From positions 434,001 to 498,000 of the forward strand of contig JBMNIP010000002.1 in NCBI GenBank assembly GCA_050951005.1: a DNA stretch of 64,000 nt, in the 5' to 3' direction. The position numbers and the translations under genes were made by a program. Shown piece after piece: positions 1-9,108 of this stretch. The notes below the pieces were generated by a model that saw only the letters and a list, made by a program, of their open reading frames with translations, ran no database searches and was not told where the DNA came from. This DNA comes from UMGS1519 sp050951005. GTDB lineage: Bacteria > Actinomycetota > Coriobacteriia > Coriobacteriales > Eggerthellaceae. Positions within the stretch are counted from its first letter, which is position 1, and each line of letters begins with the position of its first letter.

Positions 1-765
1 GGTGTCAGCCGAGGAGATGACACGGCAGACAAACGTGGAATTGTTGCCGCCGCCGTGCTCGGCATGCAGGGACAGCATGACATCGAGCATGCGCGCTTCC
101 TCGGGCGTGAACGAGCGGTCGGGGCGCAACATTGAAAGGATCGTTTCCGCGGTCGATTGCCCGGGAACGAATCGATGCATGATCATGGAATCATGATTGA
201 ACTTCGCCTGTTTCGCATAGTAGGACAGCACCATGATGCGGGGCAGGCGCGACAGCAGGCTGATAGCAGTCTGGATCTCATGGTCAAGCGAACGGTCTTC
301 GGCTTTGGGGTCGTCGGCATACAAGAACAGGATGCAACGGGCCAGGGTATTCATGATATTGCTCGAAGTGGTACGCATGATGAAGTCCGCGGTGAAGCCG
401 TCGGGCAGCTCGCGCCAACTATCCAAGTAGCTGATGAACTCGGTGAGCTCGGAAGAGGTGGGCAAATCGCCGCACATCAGCAGATAAGCGATTTCCTCGT
501 AGCCGAAACGGCCGTCGATGCCGGCGTTCTTCACCAAGTCGTAAATATTGTAGCCGCGCAGGGTCAGCTTGCCCGGCGCCGCCACCTTCTGGCCGTCGGA
601 AATCATGTAGCCATGAACGTTCGAGATGTTCGTTACGCCGGCGATGACGCCCGTGCCATCGGAGTTACGCAGACCGCGCTTTACGTCGAAACGGCGATAG
701 TATTCCGGGTCAATCGAGTTGACTTTCAAGATATTGTCGTAGAGCGCCAGTCGTTTATCAGCCAT
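1..765 (-). CDS. gltA: Citrate synthase (5' part, truncated by window edge)
   Basis: The first 255 residues of a citrate synthase-family protein are present; the 3' end lies beyond position 1. The family condenses acetyl-CoA (or propionyl-CoA) with oxaloacetate to enter the TCA or methylcitrate route in the cytoplasm. The diagnostic active-site segment HAEHGGGNNST is at residues 234-244. The GGGNNST form is typical of a citrate/2-methylcitrate synthase subgroup, so which acyl-CoA is preferred cannot be told. The ATG at 765 is preceded by GAAAGGA at a normal distance. A candidate promoter lies at 797-825. The remaining active-site residues are outside the window, so activity cannot be judged. 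Confidence 0.9.
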   Translation of the reverse strand, partial: MADKRLALYDNILKVNSIDPEYYRRFDVKRGLRNSDGTGVIAGVTNISNVHGYMISDGQKVAAPGKLTLRGYNIYDLVKNAGIDGRFGYEEIAYLLMCGDLPTSSELTEFISYLDSWRELPDGFTADFIMRTTSSNIMNTLARCILFLYADDPKAEDRSLDHEIQTAISLLSRLPRIMVLSYYAKQAKFNHDSMIMHRFVPGQSTAETILSMLRPDRSFTPEEARMLDVMLSLHAEHGGGNNSTFVCRVISSADT

Positions 766-796
766 CGCAGGAATCCTTTCGGTCAATTGATTTTCT

Positions 797-825
797 ATAT
801 TAAACCGACGAGGTGCCTATTGAAA
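797..825 (-). promoter_or_regulatory. Candidate promoter of citrate synthase gene
   Basis: Read on the minus strand there is a -35-like TTTCAA (825-820), a 17-bp spacer and a -10-like TAATAT (802-797), about 32 bp before the start codon. The -35 is weak, the spacing is ideal. An 11-bp tandem repeat lies directly upstream. Confidence 0.4.
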
Positions 826-846
826 GGAACGAAACAGGAACGAAAC
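825..846. repeat. 11-bp tandem direct repeat upstream of gltA
   Basis: AGGAACGAAAC occurs twice head-to-tail (825-835 and 836-846) immediately upstream of the candidate -35 box of the citrate synthase gene. Such a position suits an activator site, but no regulator is identified. Confidence 0.5.
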
Positions 847-875
847 CTCACCGGAACGACGCAGCTCGGAAAACG

Positions 876-1667
876 CTATTCCCGGGCATCGCAGTCTCCG
901 TCCTCATCCTGGTCCTTTTCCTTGCGCTTGCCGCTTGCTTGGGATTTGCCTGGATTATCCCGATCCTGCTTGGCCTGCTCGGTCATGCGGTGGAGTTCCT
1001 CGTGCATGGCCTCTTCCTTGTTTTCGCGTTGGACAGCTTCGACGGCATCCTGATAACGGGCATTGACCAATACCTGTTCGGTATAGACCTTCGCAGCTGC
1101 AGAGATGGCCACCATCAGGTACAGGTGATCGATATGCGTCAACTGGTCGGGATGCGACGCAACCGGCGCAAACGCCCCGGAAAGGTCGATGGTCTCGATA
1201 CCCCCTGGGCATCCGGCCTCCGATCGACCGAGGAACTGGGCTTTCAAAGAAGCCTCGAAAAGATCGATGAACTTGTCGTAAGCAGCAGGAGCTTGGAAGC
1301 GGTGCTCGACATCGAAGCCGATCAAGCGCTCGATATCATCCATGGAATAGATGCGCTTCAGCAGGACGATGACGATCAGATATGCCACATGCAAGGGCGC
1401 ATAGCGTTTGCCCTTTGGCTGGGGCACCACATGCCGCTTAACGTAGTTGTTGACCATTGAAGAGGTCAGCGGCTTCTCGGCAGGGACCGCAAAGAGGGCC
1501 AGCTGCTGCCCGATGTACTCGATGACCTGGTCCATATAAAGGTTGACGGTGGGAAGATCGCCGTATCGAGGCAGATGCAACGAAGCCACCTTCCGCAGAT
1601 ACGCATCCCAATCGAGGGCGGGAAACCCTTCGGCTTCCTCGGCATAGGTTTCGAGCTTCTTGTTCAT
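876..1667 (-). CDS. DUF1836 domain protein
   Basis: A 263-residue protein that resembles the DUF1836 family, whose members are predicted to contain a helix-turn-helix-like fold; no biochemical role is known to me. The central part (about residues 45-160) holds the family-like helices, including a run of hydrophobic residues after KRYAPLHVAYL. The last 30 residues are highly charged (KRKEKDQDEDGD) and probably disordered. The ATG at 1667 is chosen because AAGGAAGG precedes it; an upstream ATG at 1709 lacks a ribosome binding site. It is transcribed divergently from the DegV gene, and a small dyad lies between them. A regulatory role is only a guess. Confidence 0.75.
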   Translation of the reverse strand: MNKKLETYAEEAEGFPALDWDAYLRKVASLHLPRYGDLPTVNLYMDQVIEYIGQQLALFAVPAEKPLTSSMVNNYVKRHVVPQPKGKRYAPLHVAYLIVIVLLKRIYSMDDIERLIGFDVEHRFQAPAAYDKFIDLFEASLKAQFLGRSEAGCPGGIETIDLSGAFAPVASHPDQLTHIDHLYLMVAISAAAKVYTEQVLVNARYQDAVEAVQRENKEEAMHEELHRMTEQAKQDRDNPGKSQASGKRKEKDQDEDGDCDARE

Positions 1668-1724
1668 AGCCTCATCCTTCCTTGTGCTGGGAATGTGCAT
1701 GTTTTCCATGATTATTATATCTAC

Positions 1725-1742
1725 TAGACACGGTTTAGTCTA
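1725..1742. promoter_or_regulatory. Dyad in the DUF1836/DegV divergent spacer
   Basis: TAGAC (1725-1729) and GTCTA (1738-1742) form an inverted repeat with an 8-bp centre. The heptamer TACTAGA occurs at 1722-1728 and again at 1763-1769. The dyad sits in the AT-rich spacer between two divergent genes and could be an operator; the regulator is unknown. Confidence 0.35.
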
Positions 1743-1801
1743 TTGCGTATTATGGTTTTTGATACTAGATATTATGTTATTCGATTTTGAAAGGGGCAGC
1801 G

Positions 1802-2662
1802 ATGGCAGGCTCCGCATCGATTGCGCTCCTCACCGATTCGGGAACCAATGTGCCGGCAGAGATATGTGCTTCTGCGGGTATTCTATGCGCCTCCCTGCGC
1901 ATCAATTACCCCCGTGACCAATACCGCGATGGCGTCGATATCACGGCCGGGGAAATCCAAGCGCGCTTCGCACAGGAGGTCCCGCACACCTCGACGCCTT
2001 CCCCGCAAGATATCGAGAATCTGGTGCAGGAAGCTCTGAACGAAGGGCGCGACCATCTGCTCTGCGTGCTGACCTCGTCGGGTCTAACCTCCACGTTCAC
2101 CGTTTTCGAAAGCATTATGGCAACCCACCCCGAGATAACAGCGCATCTCATCGATACGAAGAGCATCGGGGCCGGCGCGGGCATCAATGTCTGCTATGCT
2201 TCCGAGCTCATTGCCCAGAATACCCCGTGGGAGCAGCTCATCGAGAAGGTGCAGCAAGCTGTCGACCGCTCCCGGGTGTTCTTCCTCGTGGACACCCTTG
2301 ATAACCTGTACCGGGGTGGCCGTATCAACAAGGCCATCTATTCACTCGGCTCCGTCCTGAACCTGAAGCCCATTATCACCTGTGGAGCCACCGGTGCTTA
2401 CGAAGTGGCCGGGAAAGCCCGCGGGCGCATGAAGGCAATCCGCAAAGAAATCGAGCTCGTCCATGAGGTCATCAGCCAATCGAAGCGTTACCGCATCGGC
2501 TTTGCTACCTGCGCCTGCACCGATCGGGAGCGGATCCTCGACAAGATGCGCACCGCCTTTCCCGCCGCAGAGCGCTTCGATGACTTCGGGGAGATCTCCG
2601 CCGCCCTGTCCGTTCATACCGGCCCGGGCATGGTCGGTATCACCGTCCAGCCGCTCGCCTAA
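1802..2662 (+). CDS. DegV family fatty-acid-binding protein
   Basis: A 286-residue DegV-fold protein. DegV (FakB-like) proteins bind a fatty acid between two domains; some present it to a fatty acid kinase for phospholipid synthesis, others are orphans. The N-terminal LLTDSGTN motif, the TSSGLTST segment near residue 95, the DTKSIGAG segment near 118 and DNLYRGGRI near 165 are family signatures. ATG 1802 is chosen because AAAGGGG lies 9 bases upstream; a TTG at 1787 is in frame but lacks a site. The gene converges on menE/C, and the two coding regions overlap by 23 bp at their 3' ends. No fatty acid kinase gene is adjacent. Confidence 0.88.
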   Translation: MAGSASIALLTDSGTNVPAEICASAGILCASLRINYPRDQYRDGVDITAGEIQARFAQEVPHTSTPSPQDIENLVQEALNEGRDHLLCVLTSSGLTSTFTVFESIMATHPEITAHLIDTKSIGAGAGINVCYASELIAQNTPWEQLIEKVQQAVDRSRVFFLVDTLDNLYRGGRINKAIYSLGSVLNLKPIITCGATGAYEVAGKARGRMKAIRKEIELVHEVISQSKRYRIGFATCACTDRERILDKMRTAFPAAERFDDFGEISAALSVHTGPGMVGITVQPLA

Positions 2663-5354
2663 CCGACGGAAGGCAGCCGCGCCGATACGTGCGCGTCTCC
2701 ACCAGCACCTTTTCCAATTCGTCGTAATCGATCCGGCACCCGAGGCCATAGGGCGCCTCGGGCGGGTTGATCAACACGCAGCCGTCTTCCATGACGAGCG
2801 GCGGCGTGGTCACGTCGTGCGGGAAATAGCGCAGGGTATCGTTCACATCGCCCGGCAGCGTGACCCCCGGGAGCATCGTGAATGCCGCATGCAGGCGTTT
2901 CGAGATACCTGTGTCGAACATACCGCCCATCCAAACCGTGGCACCATGGCGGCGCGCCTGCCAATAGAAGTCCACGGCAGGCAGTACTCCGCCCCATTTC
3001 CCGATCTTCATCACATAGCCGCGCAGATCGGGGAAGGTGAGCGCCCGTTGGGCATCGGCGGGGGTGGCGATAGATTCATCCAGGAAGATCGGCGTGCTTA
3101 TCGCCTGCTGCAGGTTCGCCAAGCGGGCAAACAGATCCCTCGGCCCATCCTTAGGAATATAGTTCGGATCGAGCGGCTCTTCGATGCCGGCACAGCGGTA
3201 TTGGTCGAGCGCGCGCAACTTCGGCAGCTGCTTGTCCGTATAACTTTGGTTGGCATCGAGCATCAGGATGACATCGGGCAGCGCCCGTCGAACTGCCGCC
3301 ACCCGGTCCTGATCGTCACCAGGGCGAATCTTCAGCTTGACACGCAGATACCCCGCCTCGTAAGCTTCCTTGGCGGCAGCTACCGTTTGCGAAATGCCCA
3401 TCAAGCCTATCACCACGCCGCCCGGTGCATAGCCCGGCGTGAGCGTGAACTCCTGTCCCCGCACATCCCAGACATTGCGGGCACCGATCAGGTCGGTCAT
3501 CGTACGCTGGTTGATGATGCCGTACAAATCCCAAAGTGCCGTCTCGAGCGCCGATATCGCCATCATATGCCCATCTGCATCGGGGAGCCGGGATAGCGAC
3601 CCATACACCGCATCGGGTTGCAAGTATGATTGAGAGAGCAGGCAGGGAATCGCCTGCCTCTCCAGGAATCTCAGATCATCGGGGATGGTCTCGGGCAGGT
3701 ACCAGTCGGATGAGAACGCGGTGTCCTCGCCGGTGCCGATGCGGCCGGCTGCATCGACCACTTCCACAAGCAGCGATTCTCGTCCGCGCAGTAGCTCGCG
3801 CGCGGTACGTACCGGCTTCACGAACGGCTGGCGGATCCGGTGCACGCGCACTTCGCGGATATCCAGCGCCGCTGCATCGCTTGCCCGGAGGGCCTGGGCA
3901 TCCACCTTGCCGATGCCGGTTCGCGGCAGGCTGTCGACAACATAGAGCCGATCGGGCTGGTTGAGTTTGGAAAGGCGCACCTTCAGGCTGGTTTTCACGC
4001 CGTCAGCCAAGTGGGCCGCCGTATCGGGAAGGACCTGGGCATCGGCCATCTCGACGAATGCCACGGGGCGTCGGCCCCACGTTGGATCCTCGGCACCGAA
4101 CACATAGGCGTCCGTCACTCCGGGTACGGAAAGGATCTTCTTGCGTATTTCCTCGGGATACACGTTCTCTCCGCCCGAAACGAACATATCCTGCAGCCGC
4201 TCGGAAAGATACAGGCGCCCATCCTTCATACGCGCCATATCGCCGGTGAGGAAAAACCCGTCCGCTGTGAATGAGGCACGGCTGTTCAGATACCCGTCGA
4301 ACACCCCCGGTCCGCGGACGCCCAGCTGGCCGCGTCCCGCTTCATCGGGATCGGCGATACAGGCTTCGTATCCGTCGATCAACGCCAGGGCAGCCCCATC
4401 CTGCCATTCGATGGGGCAGGCAGCCACGAGGCTGCAGGTCTCTGTCATGCCGTAGCTTGCGAACACATGGGCCTGCTGCGCCCGCGATGCCTGAATCGTC
4501 ATCGGGTTCGGAGCGGCACCGCCGAGCAGGATACAGCGATAGCTGCGAAGGGCCGAAAGGCGTACGTCCGCCTGTGGGGATTCCCCATCGGTCGCTGCCG
4601 CCAGCAGGTCGCGCAGGATCTTGTCGACCACCGATACGTGCGTGGCATGGAATCGGGCAGCATCATCGAGCACGCGGCCGGCATCGAAGCGCCGATACAG
4701 GACAAACGGCGTGCCGTTCAGCACCGAGCGCACCACCATCTGCAAGCCGCCGACATGGTATAGGGGAAGCGCCACCTGCCAACGGGTGGTATCCGTGCAG
4801 GCAAAAGCCCGATTGTAGGCTTCAGCAGAGCCTTCGAGCCGATCGAAGCCCAGATGCGCCGCCTTGGGGTGCCCGGTGGTGCCGGAAGTGAACATGATGA
4901 TCGCCGGAAGCGCCTCGGAGGATGCATCGGAGGAGGAGTCCGTTCCGGAATCCGCCGTACCCGTCGGTACCTCCGCTTGCTGCCCATCGGCGATGGCCTT
5001 GGCCACTTGCTCAGCGGTCAGCACGGCAGGCTCGGGTGAATCGGAGGGGAACGCGCTTTGCAGGCGCTCGGTCTTCTCGGAATCCGACAGCCGGTGGTTC
5101 AGGGTGACCAGCGTCAGCTTCCCCGCTTCGCAAGCCAGAATCAGGTAGACGAACTCCGGGCAGTTCTCCATGTCGCAGGCAACCGCCGCACCGGGTTGCA
5201 ATCCCCACGTATGCACCAGAGACTGCTCGAGGATGCGAACTCTCGCCCGCGCTTGGCGGTAGGTTACAGCAAGCTCGGAGCCATCCGCCTCCTCGAAGCG
5301 GAAGAAGACCGCATCGGGCGTTTTCTCTGCAGTGTTCAGGAACGAATCGAACAT
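2640..5354 (-). CDS. menE-menC: Fused O-succinylbenzoate-CoA ligase / O-succinylbenzoate synthase
   Basis: One 904-residue reading frame carries two menaquinone enzymes. Residues 1 to about 490 are an acyl-AMP-forming ligase: P-loop TSGTTGHPK at 156-164, YGMTE at 301-305, GDMAR near 371 and the C-terminal catalytic lysine in GIGKVD (K483). Residues about 498-880 are an enolase-superfamily OSB synthase: KLK at 673-675, metal ligands D700, E726 and D759, and catalytic K783. The MenC half makes O-succinylbenzoate from SHCHC and the MenE half activates it with CoA, so two consecutive steps are joined. It is the last gene of the men operon, 28 bp after menB. An in-frame DNA junction and intact motifs in both halves argue against assembly error. 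Confidence 0.93.
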   Translation of the reverse strand: MFDSFLNTAEKTPDAVFFRFEEADGSELAVTYRQARARVRILEQSLVHTWGLQPGAAVACDMENCPEFVYLILACEAGKLTLVTLNHRLSDSEKTERLQSAFPSDSPEPAVLTAEQVAKAIADGQQAEVPTGTADSGTDSSSDASSEALPAIIMFTSGTTGHPKAAHLGFDRLEGSAEAYNRAFACTDTTRWQVALPLYHVGGLQMVVRSVLNGTPFVLYRRFDAGRVLDDAARFHATHVSVVDKILRDLLAAATDGESPQADVRLSALRSYRCILLGGAAPNPMTIQASRAQQAHVFASYGMTETCSLVAACPIEWQDGAALALIDGYEACIADPDEAGRGQLGVRGPGVFDGYLNSRASFTADGFFLTGDMARMKDGRLYLSERLQDMFVSGGENVYPEEIRKKILSVPGVTDAYVFGAEDPTWGRRPVAFVEMADAQVLPDTAAHLADGVKTSLKVRLSKLNQPDRLYVVDSLPRTGIGKVDAQALRASDAAALDIREVRVHRIRQPFVKPVRTARELLRGRESLLVEVVDAAGRIGTGEDTAFSSDWYLPETIPDDLRFLERQAIPCLLSQSYLQPDAVYGSLSRLPDADGHMMAISALETALWDLYGIINQRTMTDLIGARNVWDVRGQEFTLTPGYAPGGVVIGLMGISQTVAAAKEAYEAGYLRVKLKIRPGDDQDRVAAVRRALPDVILMLDANQSYTDKQLPKLRALDQYRCAGIEEPLDPNYIPKDGPRDLFARLANLQQAISTPIFLDESIATPADAQRALTFPDLRGYVMKIGKWGGVLPAVDFYWQARRHGATVWMGGMFDTGISKRLHAAFTMLPGVTLPGDVNDTLRYFPHDVTTPPLVMEDGCVLINPPEAPYGLGCRIDYDELEKVLVETRTYRRGCLPSVRRAAGR

Positions 5355-5382
5355 CTATACGCGCTTCCTTGTCTTTGCGGAT

Positions 5383-6222
5383 TTAGGGGAGACGGGGCCA
5401 CTGACCGAAATCAGGGGTGCGCTTCTCCTTAAACGCATCGCGTCCCTCCATGGCCTCATCGGTGGTGTAGTAGAGCATCGTCGCATCGCCGCCAAGCTGT
5501 TGCAGACCGGCAAGCCCGTCGGTAGCCGCATTGAACGAGGCCTTCATGAACCGCAACGCCGTCGGAGACATCATCAGCATGCGCTTTGACCATCGCACGC
5601 ACTCGGCCTCGAGGTCATCGAATGGAACGACCTTGTTCACCAACCCCATGTCCAAGGCTTCCTGAGCAGAATACTGCTCACAGAGATACCAGATCTCGCG
5701 TGCCTTCTTCTGACCGACGATTGCCGCCAGGTAGCCGGCACCGTAGCCTACATCGAAGCTGCCGACCTTCGGGCCGGTCTGGCCGAATTTCGCGGTGTCC
5801 GCCGCGATGCTCAGATCGCACAGCAGATGCAGGATGTGCCCACCGCCGATAGCATAACCGTTCACCATGGCAATAACCGGCTTGGGCACGATGCGGATCA
5901 GATGTTGCAGGTCGAGCACGTTAAGGCGCGGGATGTGATCCGAACCCACATAACCGCCTTTACCGCGTACCTTCTGATCGCCGCCCGAGCAGAACGCCTC
6001 GTCTTCATGACGGCCTCCATGGTTTGCCCCCGTCAGAATGATGACGCCGATCGAGGCATCGTCGCGTGCCCGGCTGAACGCATCGTACATCTCCACGTTC
6101 GTCAACGGCGTGAACGCGTTGCGCCGTTCTGGTCGGTTTATCGTAATCTTGGCGATGCCGTCCATGACCTCGTAGATGATCTCCCGATAGTTTCCTTCGT
6201 TCTTCCAGTCGAACTCCGACAT
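5383..6222 (-). CDS. menB: 1,4-dihydroxy-2-naphthoyl-CoA synthase
   Basis: A 279-residue crotonase-fold enzyme that closes the second ring of the naphthoquinone by Dieckmann-type cyclisation of O-succinylbenzoyl-CoA. MenB signatures are the FCSGGDQ segment near residue 87, GGYVGSDH near 99, NGYAIGGGH near 127 (oxyanion hole) and VGSFDVGYG near 158 with its conserved aspartate. Length is normal for the family. The start at 6222 is backed by GGAGGAAGG. It sits between menH and menE/C in the expected pathway operon. Confidence 0.96.
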   Translation of the reverse strand: MSEFDWKNEGNYREIIYEVMDGIAKITINRPERRNAFTPLTNVEMYDAFSRARDDASIGVIILTGANHGGRHEDEAFCSGGDQKVRGKGGYVGSDHIPRLNVLDLQHLIRIVPKPVIAMVNGYAIGGGHILHLLCDLSIAADTAKFGQTGPKVGSFDVGYGAGYLAAIVGQKKAREIWYLCEQYSAQEALDMGLVNKVVPFDDLEAECVRWSKRMLMMSPTALRFMKASFNAATDGLAGLQQLGGDATMLYYTTDEAMEGRDAFKEKRTPDFGQWPRLP

Positions 6223-6260
6223 GTCCGCCTTCCTCCTTCAATCGGAATTATTCGGGGCCC

Positions 6261-7268
6261 TCAGATGCCCCGCATCTCATTCGCGCGATAGAAGCCGTCG
6301 AGTGCCTCCCGGTAATAGTCGGGAACCTCCAAATGCAGGTTGTGCCCTCCCATTAGGGCCTTCGCCTCGAAGCCCTCATGTATCAGCAATTCTGCCAGCT
6401 CCAGATACTTGTCGTCCCGCGTGCCGCTGAGGTAGTACACCGGAATCCAAGAATACGACAGCTGCTCCAGGTATTCATCCCTCAAGCGCATGCGGTCCTG
6501 CCCGCTGTTCTCCAACGTCAGCGCCAGCGCCTCAGCATCGTTTGCCAGCCGCTCATTCCTGACCCGTGCACGGGTATCTTCCGGAAGACGCTGTTGCGAA
6601 GCGAAAAGGGGCAGCTGCTCCCAGCAATCGACAAACGCCTGCGTTCCCTGAGCACGCAGGTCCCGGGCCCATGCAGCAGCTCGCTGCGCGTAAGCCGCCC
6701 GCTCGGTTTCGTCTGCCGGCCCCAGCCCGGCGCTTTCGAGAACCAGTGTGTATACCAGCTCGGGATGCTGAACGGCCAGCTCGAGTGCAATGCGCCCGCC
6801 CATTGAATAGCCGAGCACATGGACATGGTTCTGGGCACGTTGCCCTGTGGGAACCGCTGACGCATTTTCGGGTAGGATGGCCTCTTTGATGAACGCTGCA
6901 AGCATTTCCACCATCGCATCGATCGTGTACGGCATGGGCTCATACGGCTTGTCGCTTTGCCCGTGTCCCACGAGATCGATGGCATAGACGCAATGACCGC
7001 AGGCAAGGTCAGCGGCGAGCGGCTCCCACGTGGCACCGGTTTGCATGAAACCATGGAGCGCTAAGAGCGGAATATCCGCCGGATCGCCCCAGCGGCGCAC
7101 ATGATAGCGCACACCATCATGTTCGAAACCCTGTTCGACAAACGCCGGTCCATCAGGACGGGCTGCGCCTCCCGCAGGCTGCCCATGTTCGCAACCGTGC
7201 CCGCAGGCATCGTCTGGTCCACCCGCGCATCCGCCTGTCCGGCCTGCGGTATCTATCGATTCTTCCAT
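6261..7268 (-). CDS. menH: Alpha/beta hydrolase, probable SHCHC synthase
   Basis: A 335-residue alpha/beta hydrolase. MenH removes pyruvate from SEPHCHC, the MenD product. The nucleophile elbow GYSMGG, the HGF oxyanion segment and the late GGHNLHLE histidine are visible, and the gene lies between menD and menB, which supports the MenH role over a generic hydrolase. ATG 7268 is preferred because GAGAAAGGA stands just upstream; the frame is open to 7331 but without a site. The first 40 residues are glycine-, cysteine- and histidine-rich (GGCAGGPDDACGHGCEHG), which is unusual for MenH and could bind metal or simply be a linker. Confidence 0.85.
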   Translation of the reverse strand: MEESIDTAGRTGGCAGGPDDACGHGCEHGQPAGGAARPDGPAFVEQGFEHDGVRYHVRRWGDPADIPLLALHGFMQTGATWEPLAADLACGHCVYAIDLVGHGQSDKPYEPMPYTIDAMVEMLAAFIKEAILPENASAVPTGQRAQNHVHVLGYSMGGRIALELAVQHPELVYTLVLESAGLGPADETERAAYAQRAAAWARDLRAQGTQAFVDCWEQLPLFASQQRLPEDTRARVRNERLANDAEALALTLENSGQDRMRLRDEYLEQLSYSWIPVYYLSGTRDDKYLELAELLIHEGFEAKALMGGHNLHLEVPDYYREALDGFYRANEMRGI

Positions 7269-7299
7269 CTTGTCCTTTCTCGGAGATCCGAAGACCCGA

Positions 7300-9108
7300 T
7301 CAGCCCCAATAGGGAGCGTAGCGTTCCTCAACCCCCCTAAGCGGCAACTTTACCTCGATAAGCGAGATGCCGCGCACTCCCTGCGCAGCCCGATAGGACG
7401 CCGCAAAATCCTCAACCGTTTCCGCCTGCGAATACGGCACGCCGAAACCTTGGGCAATAGGACCGAAGTCCACCTGTTGCGGCGTCAGGAACAGGCGCTC
7501 GAAATACGGGTCATCCGACTGTTGCGGCAGCATATCGAAAATCGCGCCGCCGTTATTGTTCAGGCAGACCACCGTGATGGCAGGGCGCAGCGCGCCTTCC
7601 CGCTTCTCCCTCAGGAGCATCTCCCCCTGCAGTGCAAGCGCATTCACATCGTGCAACATGGTCAGATCTCCTACCAGCACCGTCGTCTGGTCGAAGGACT
7701 GTGCTGCACCGAATGCCGTGGACAGCGTTCCGTCGATACCGTTCAATCCGCGGTTGGCCATGATCACGGTACAGGCCTTCCGACACGGATAGAGCAGATC
7801 CACCAGCCGCACCTCCATGCTGTTACCGCTGAAGAGCAGCGACCCGTCCGGGATCTCGTCGATCAGGCGTGCGACATAGGCTGCTTCGGATCGATTGCCC
7901 GCTTTCGCCGCACGGGCAACGCGTGCCCGCTGTTCGCCATTGCAAACTTGCCAGTCGGCAAGGCTCGCCGCATCGGGAAGCAACCCTTCTGCACGGGCGC
8001 GCGGCAAGACCGCCATCAGGCCATCGACAAACGCGCCCGGGGTAACCCGTGCGAACACATCGGTAGAACAAGTCTCGTCCCGGGTATCGCGGATATCGAC
8101 CACGATCTGCAGGGGACGCGTCTGCCGCACCCACTGCCGCAGCTTCTTCGAAATGGGCCACCGGCCGAAACGGATGACCACGTCGGCAGCAGGTACCCGA
8201 CCGCGTCCGCAGATGGCATCGAAACCTTCGATAACGGCGCCATCGTCTTCAGAGCGCAATTGGGACAGCGGGTCCGCAAGGAGGGGAATACCGAACGCCT
8301 GCGCCCACGCCAGCAGCTGCCGGCGTCCGTGGCTGTCGCTGAAACTCCGCTCGCCGCAGACCGCCACTACCCTCTTGCCCGCAATGAGCTGCACGAGCTC
8401 CCAGGCACGGGGAGCCGCCAAACCCACCGAAGCGCCGATGCGCGGGGCAATGTCGCGGTCGTTTTCCCCGATCCGCCCGATGGAGAACAGTCCGGGCACG
8501 GTCAAATCGGGTTTCAATGGCTCGTCGAGCGGGAAGTTCACCTGCACGGGAGCCGCATCGAGAAGGCTGCCGCTGCCCGACCCCAGCTCGGCATCGGCGA
8601 ATCCCGCTGCCGCGATAATCGCCTCCCGCGCCGCCTGACGGGCAAACGCGATGCTCGCAGGATCGGCCATGGGCTCCGGCATCTCGCGGAATTGCCGCAC
8701 ATGGTCGCCGAAAAGCTTCAGCTGGTCGGTGGTCTGCGGTGCGCCGAGGCCCTGGAGACGCAGCGGCCGATCGCTCGACAGCACCACCAGCGGGACCCGA
8801 GAGGTCTCCGCCTCGAGCACTGCTGGAAGGTAATTGCCGATAGCGGTTCCAGACGTGCCTATCAGCCCGACCGGATGCCCGCTGGCTTTTGCCAGGCCGA
8901 GGGCGAAGAACGCGGCACCGCGCTCATCGACATCCACGAAGACGTCGAGCGGGCTTTCATAGGCGACCATCGAAAGCGGCGTGGAACGAGAACCCGGGCT
9001 GATTACCACTTGGCGCATGCCGTTGCGTCGCAGCTCGTCGAAGAAGGCCGACAGGAACAGCGCCGTACGCTGTGGGCGGTCGGCAGAGAAATTCCTCTGG
9101 TCAGTCAT
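7300..9108 (-). CDS. menD: SEPHCHC synthase
   Basis: A 602-residue thiamine-diphosphate enzyme that joins 2-oxoglutarate to isochorismate, the committed step of classical menaquinone synthesis. ISPGSRSTPL near residue 36 and DVDERGAAFFALG near 60 (with the catalytic Glu) mark the pyrimidine-binding domain, and VGDLTMLHD plus NNNGGAIF near 480-515 mark the diphosphate- and Mg-binding domain. The start overlaps the end of menF by 8 bp, indicating translational coupling. Length is typical of the family. Confidence 0.96.
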   Translation of the reverse strand: MTDQRNFSADRPQRTALFLSAFFDELRRNGMRQVVISPGSRSTPLSMVAYESPLDVFVDVDERGAAFFALGLAKASGHPVGLIGTSGTAIGNYLPAVLEAETSRVPLVVLSSDRPLRLQGLGAPQTTDQLKLFGDHVRQFREMPEPMADPASIAFARQAAREAIIAAAGFADAELGSGSGSLLDAAPVQVNFPLDEPLKPDLTVPGLFSIGRIGENDRDIAPRIGASVGLAAPRAWELVQLIAGKRVVAVCGERSFSDSHGRRQLLAWAQAFGIPLLADPLSQLRSEDDGAVIEGFDAICGRGRVPAADVVIRFGRWPISKKLRQWVRQTRPLQIVVDIRDTRDETCSTDVFARVTPGAFVDGLMAVLPRARAEGLLPDAASLADWQVCNGEQRARVARAAKAGNRSEAAYVARLIDEIPDGSLLFSGNSMEVRLVDLLYPCRKACTVIMANRGLNGIDGTLSTAFGAAQSFDQTTVLVGDLTMLHDVNALALQGEMLLREKREGALRPAITVVCLNNNGGAIFDMLPQQSDDPYFERLFLTPQQVDFGPIAQGFGVPYSQAETVEDFAASYRAAQGVRGISLIEVKLPLRGVEERYAPYWG

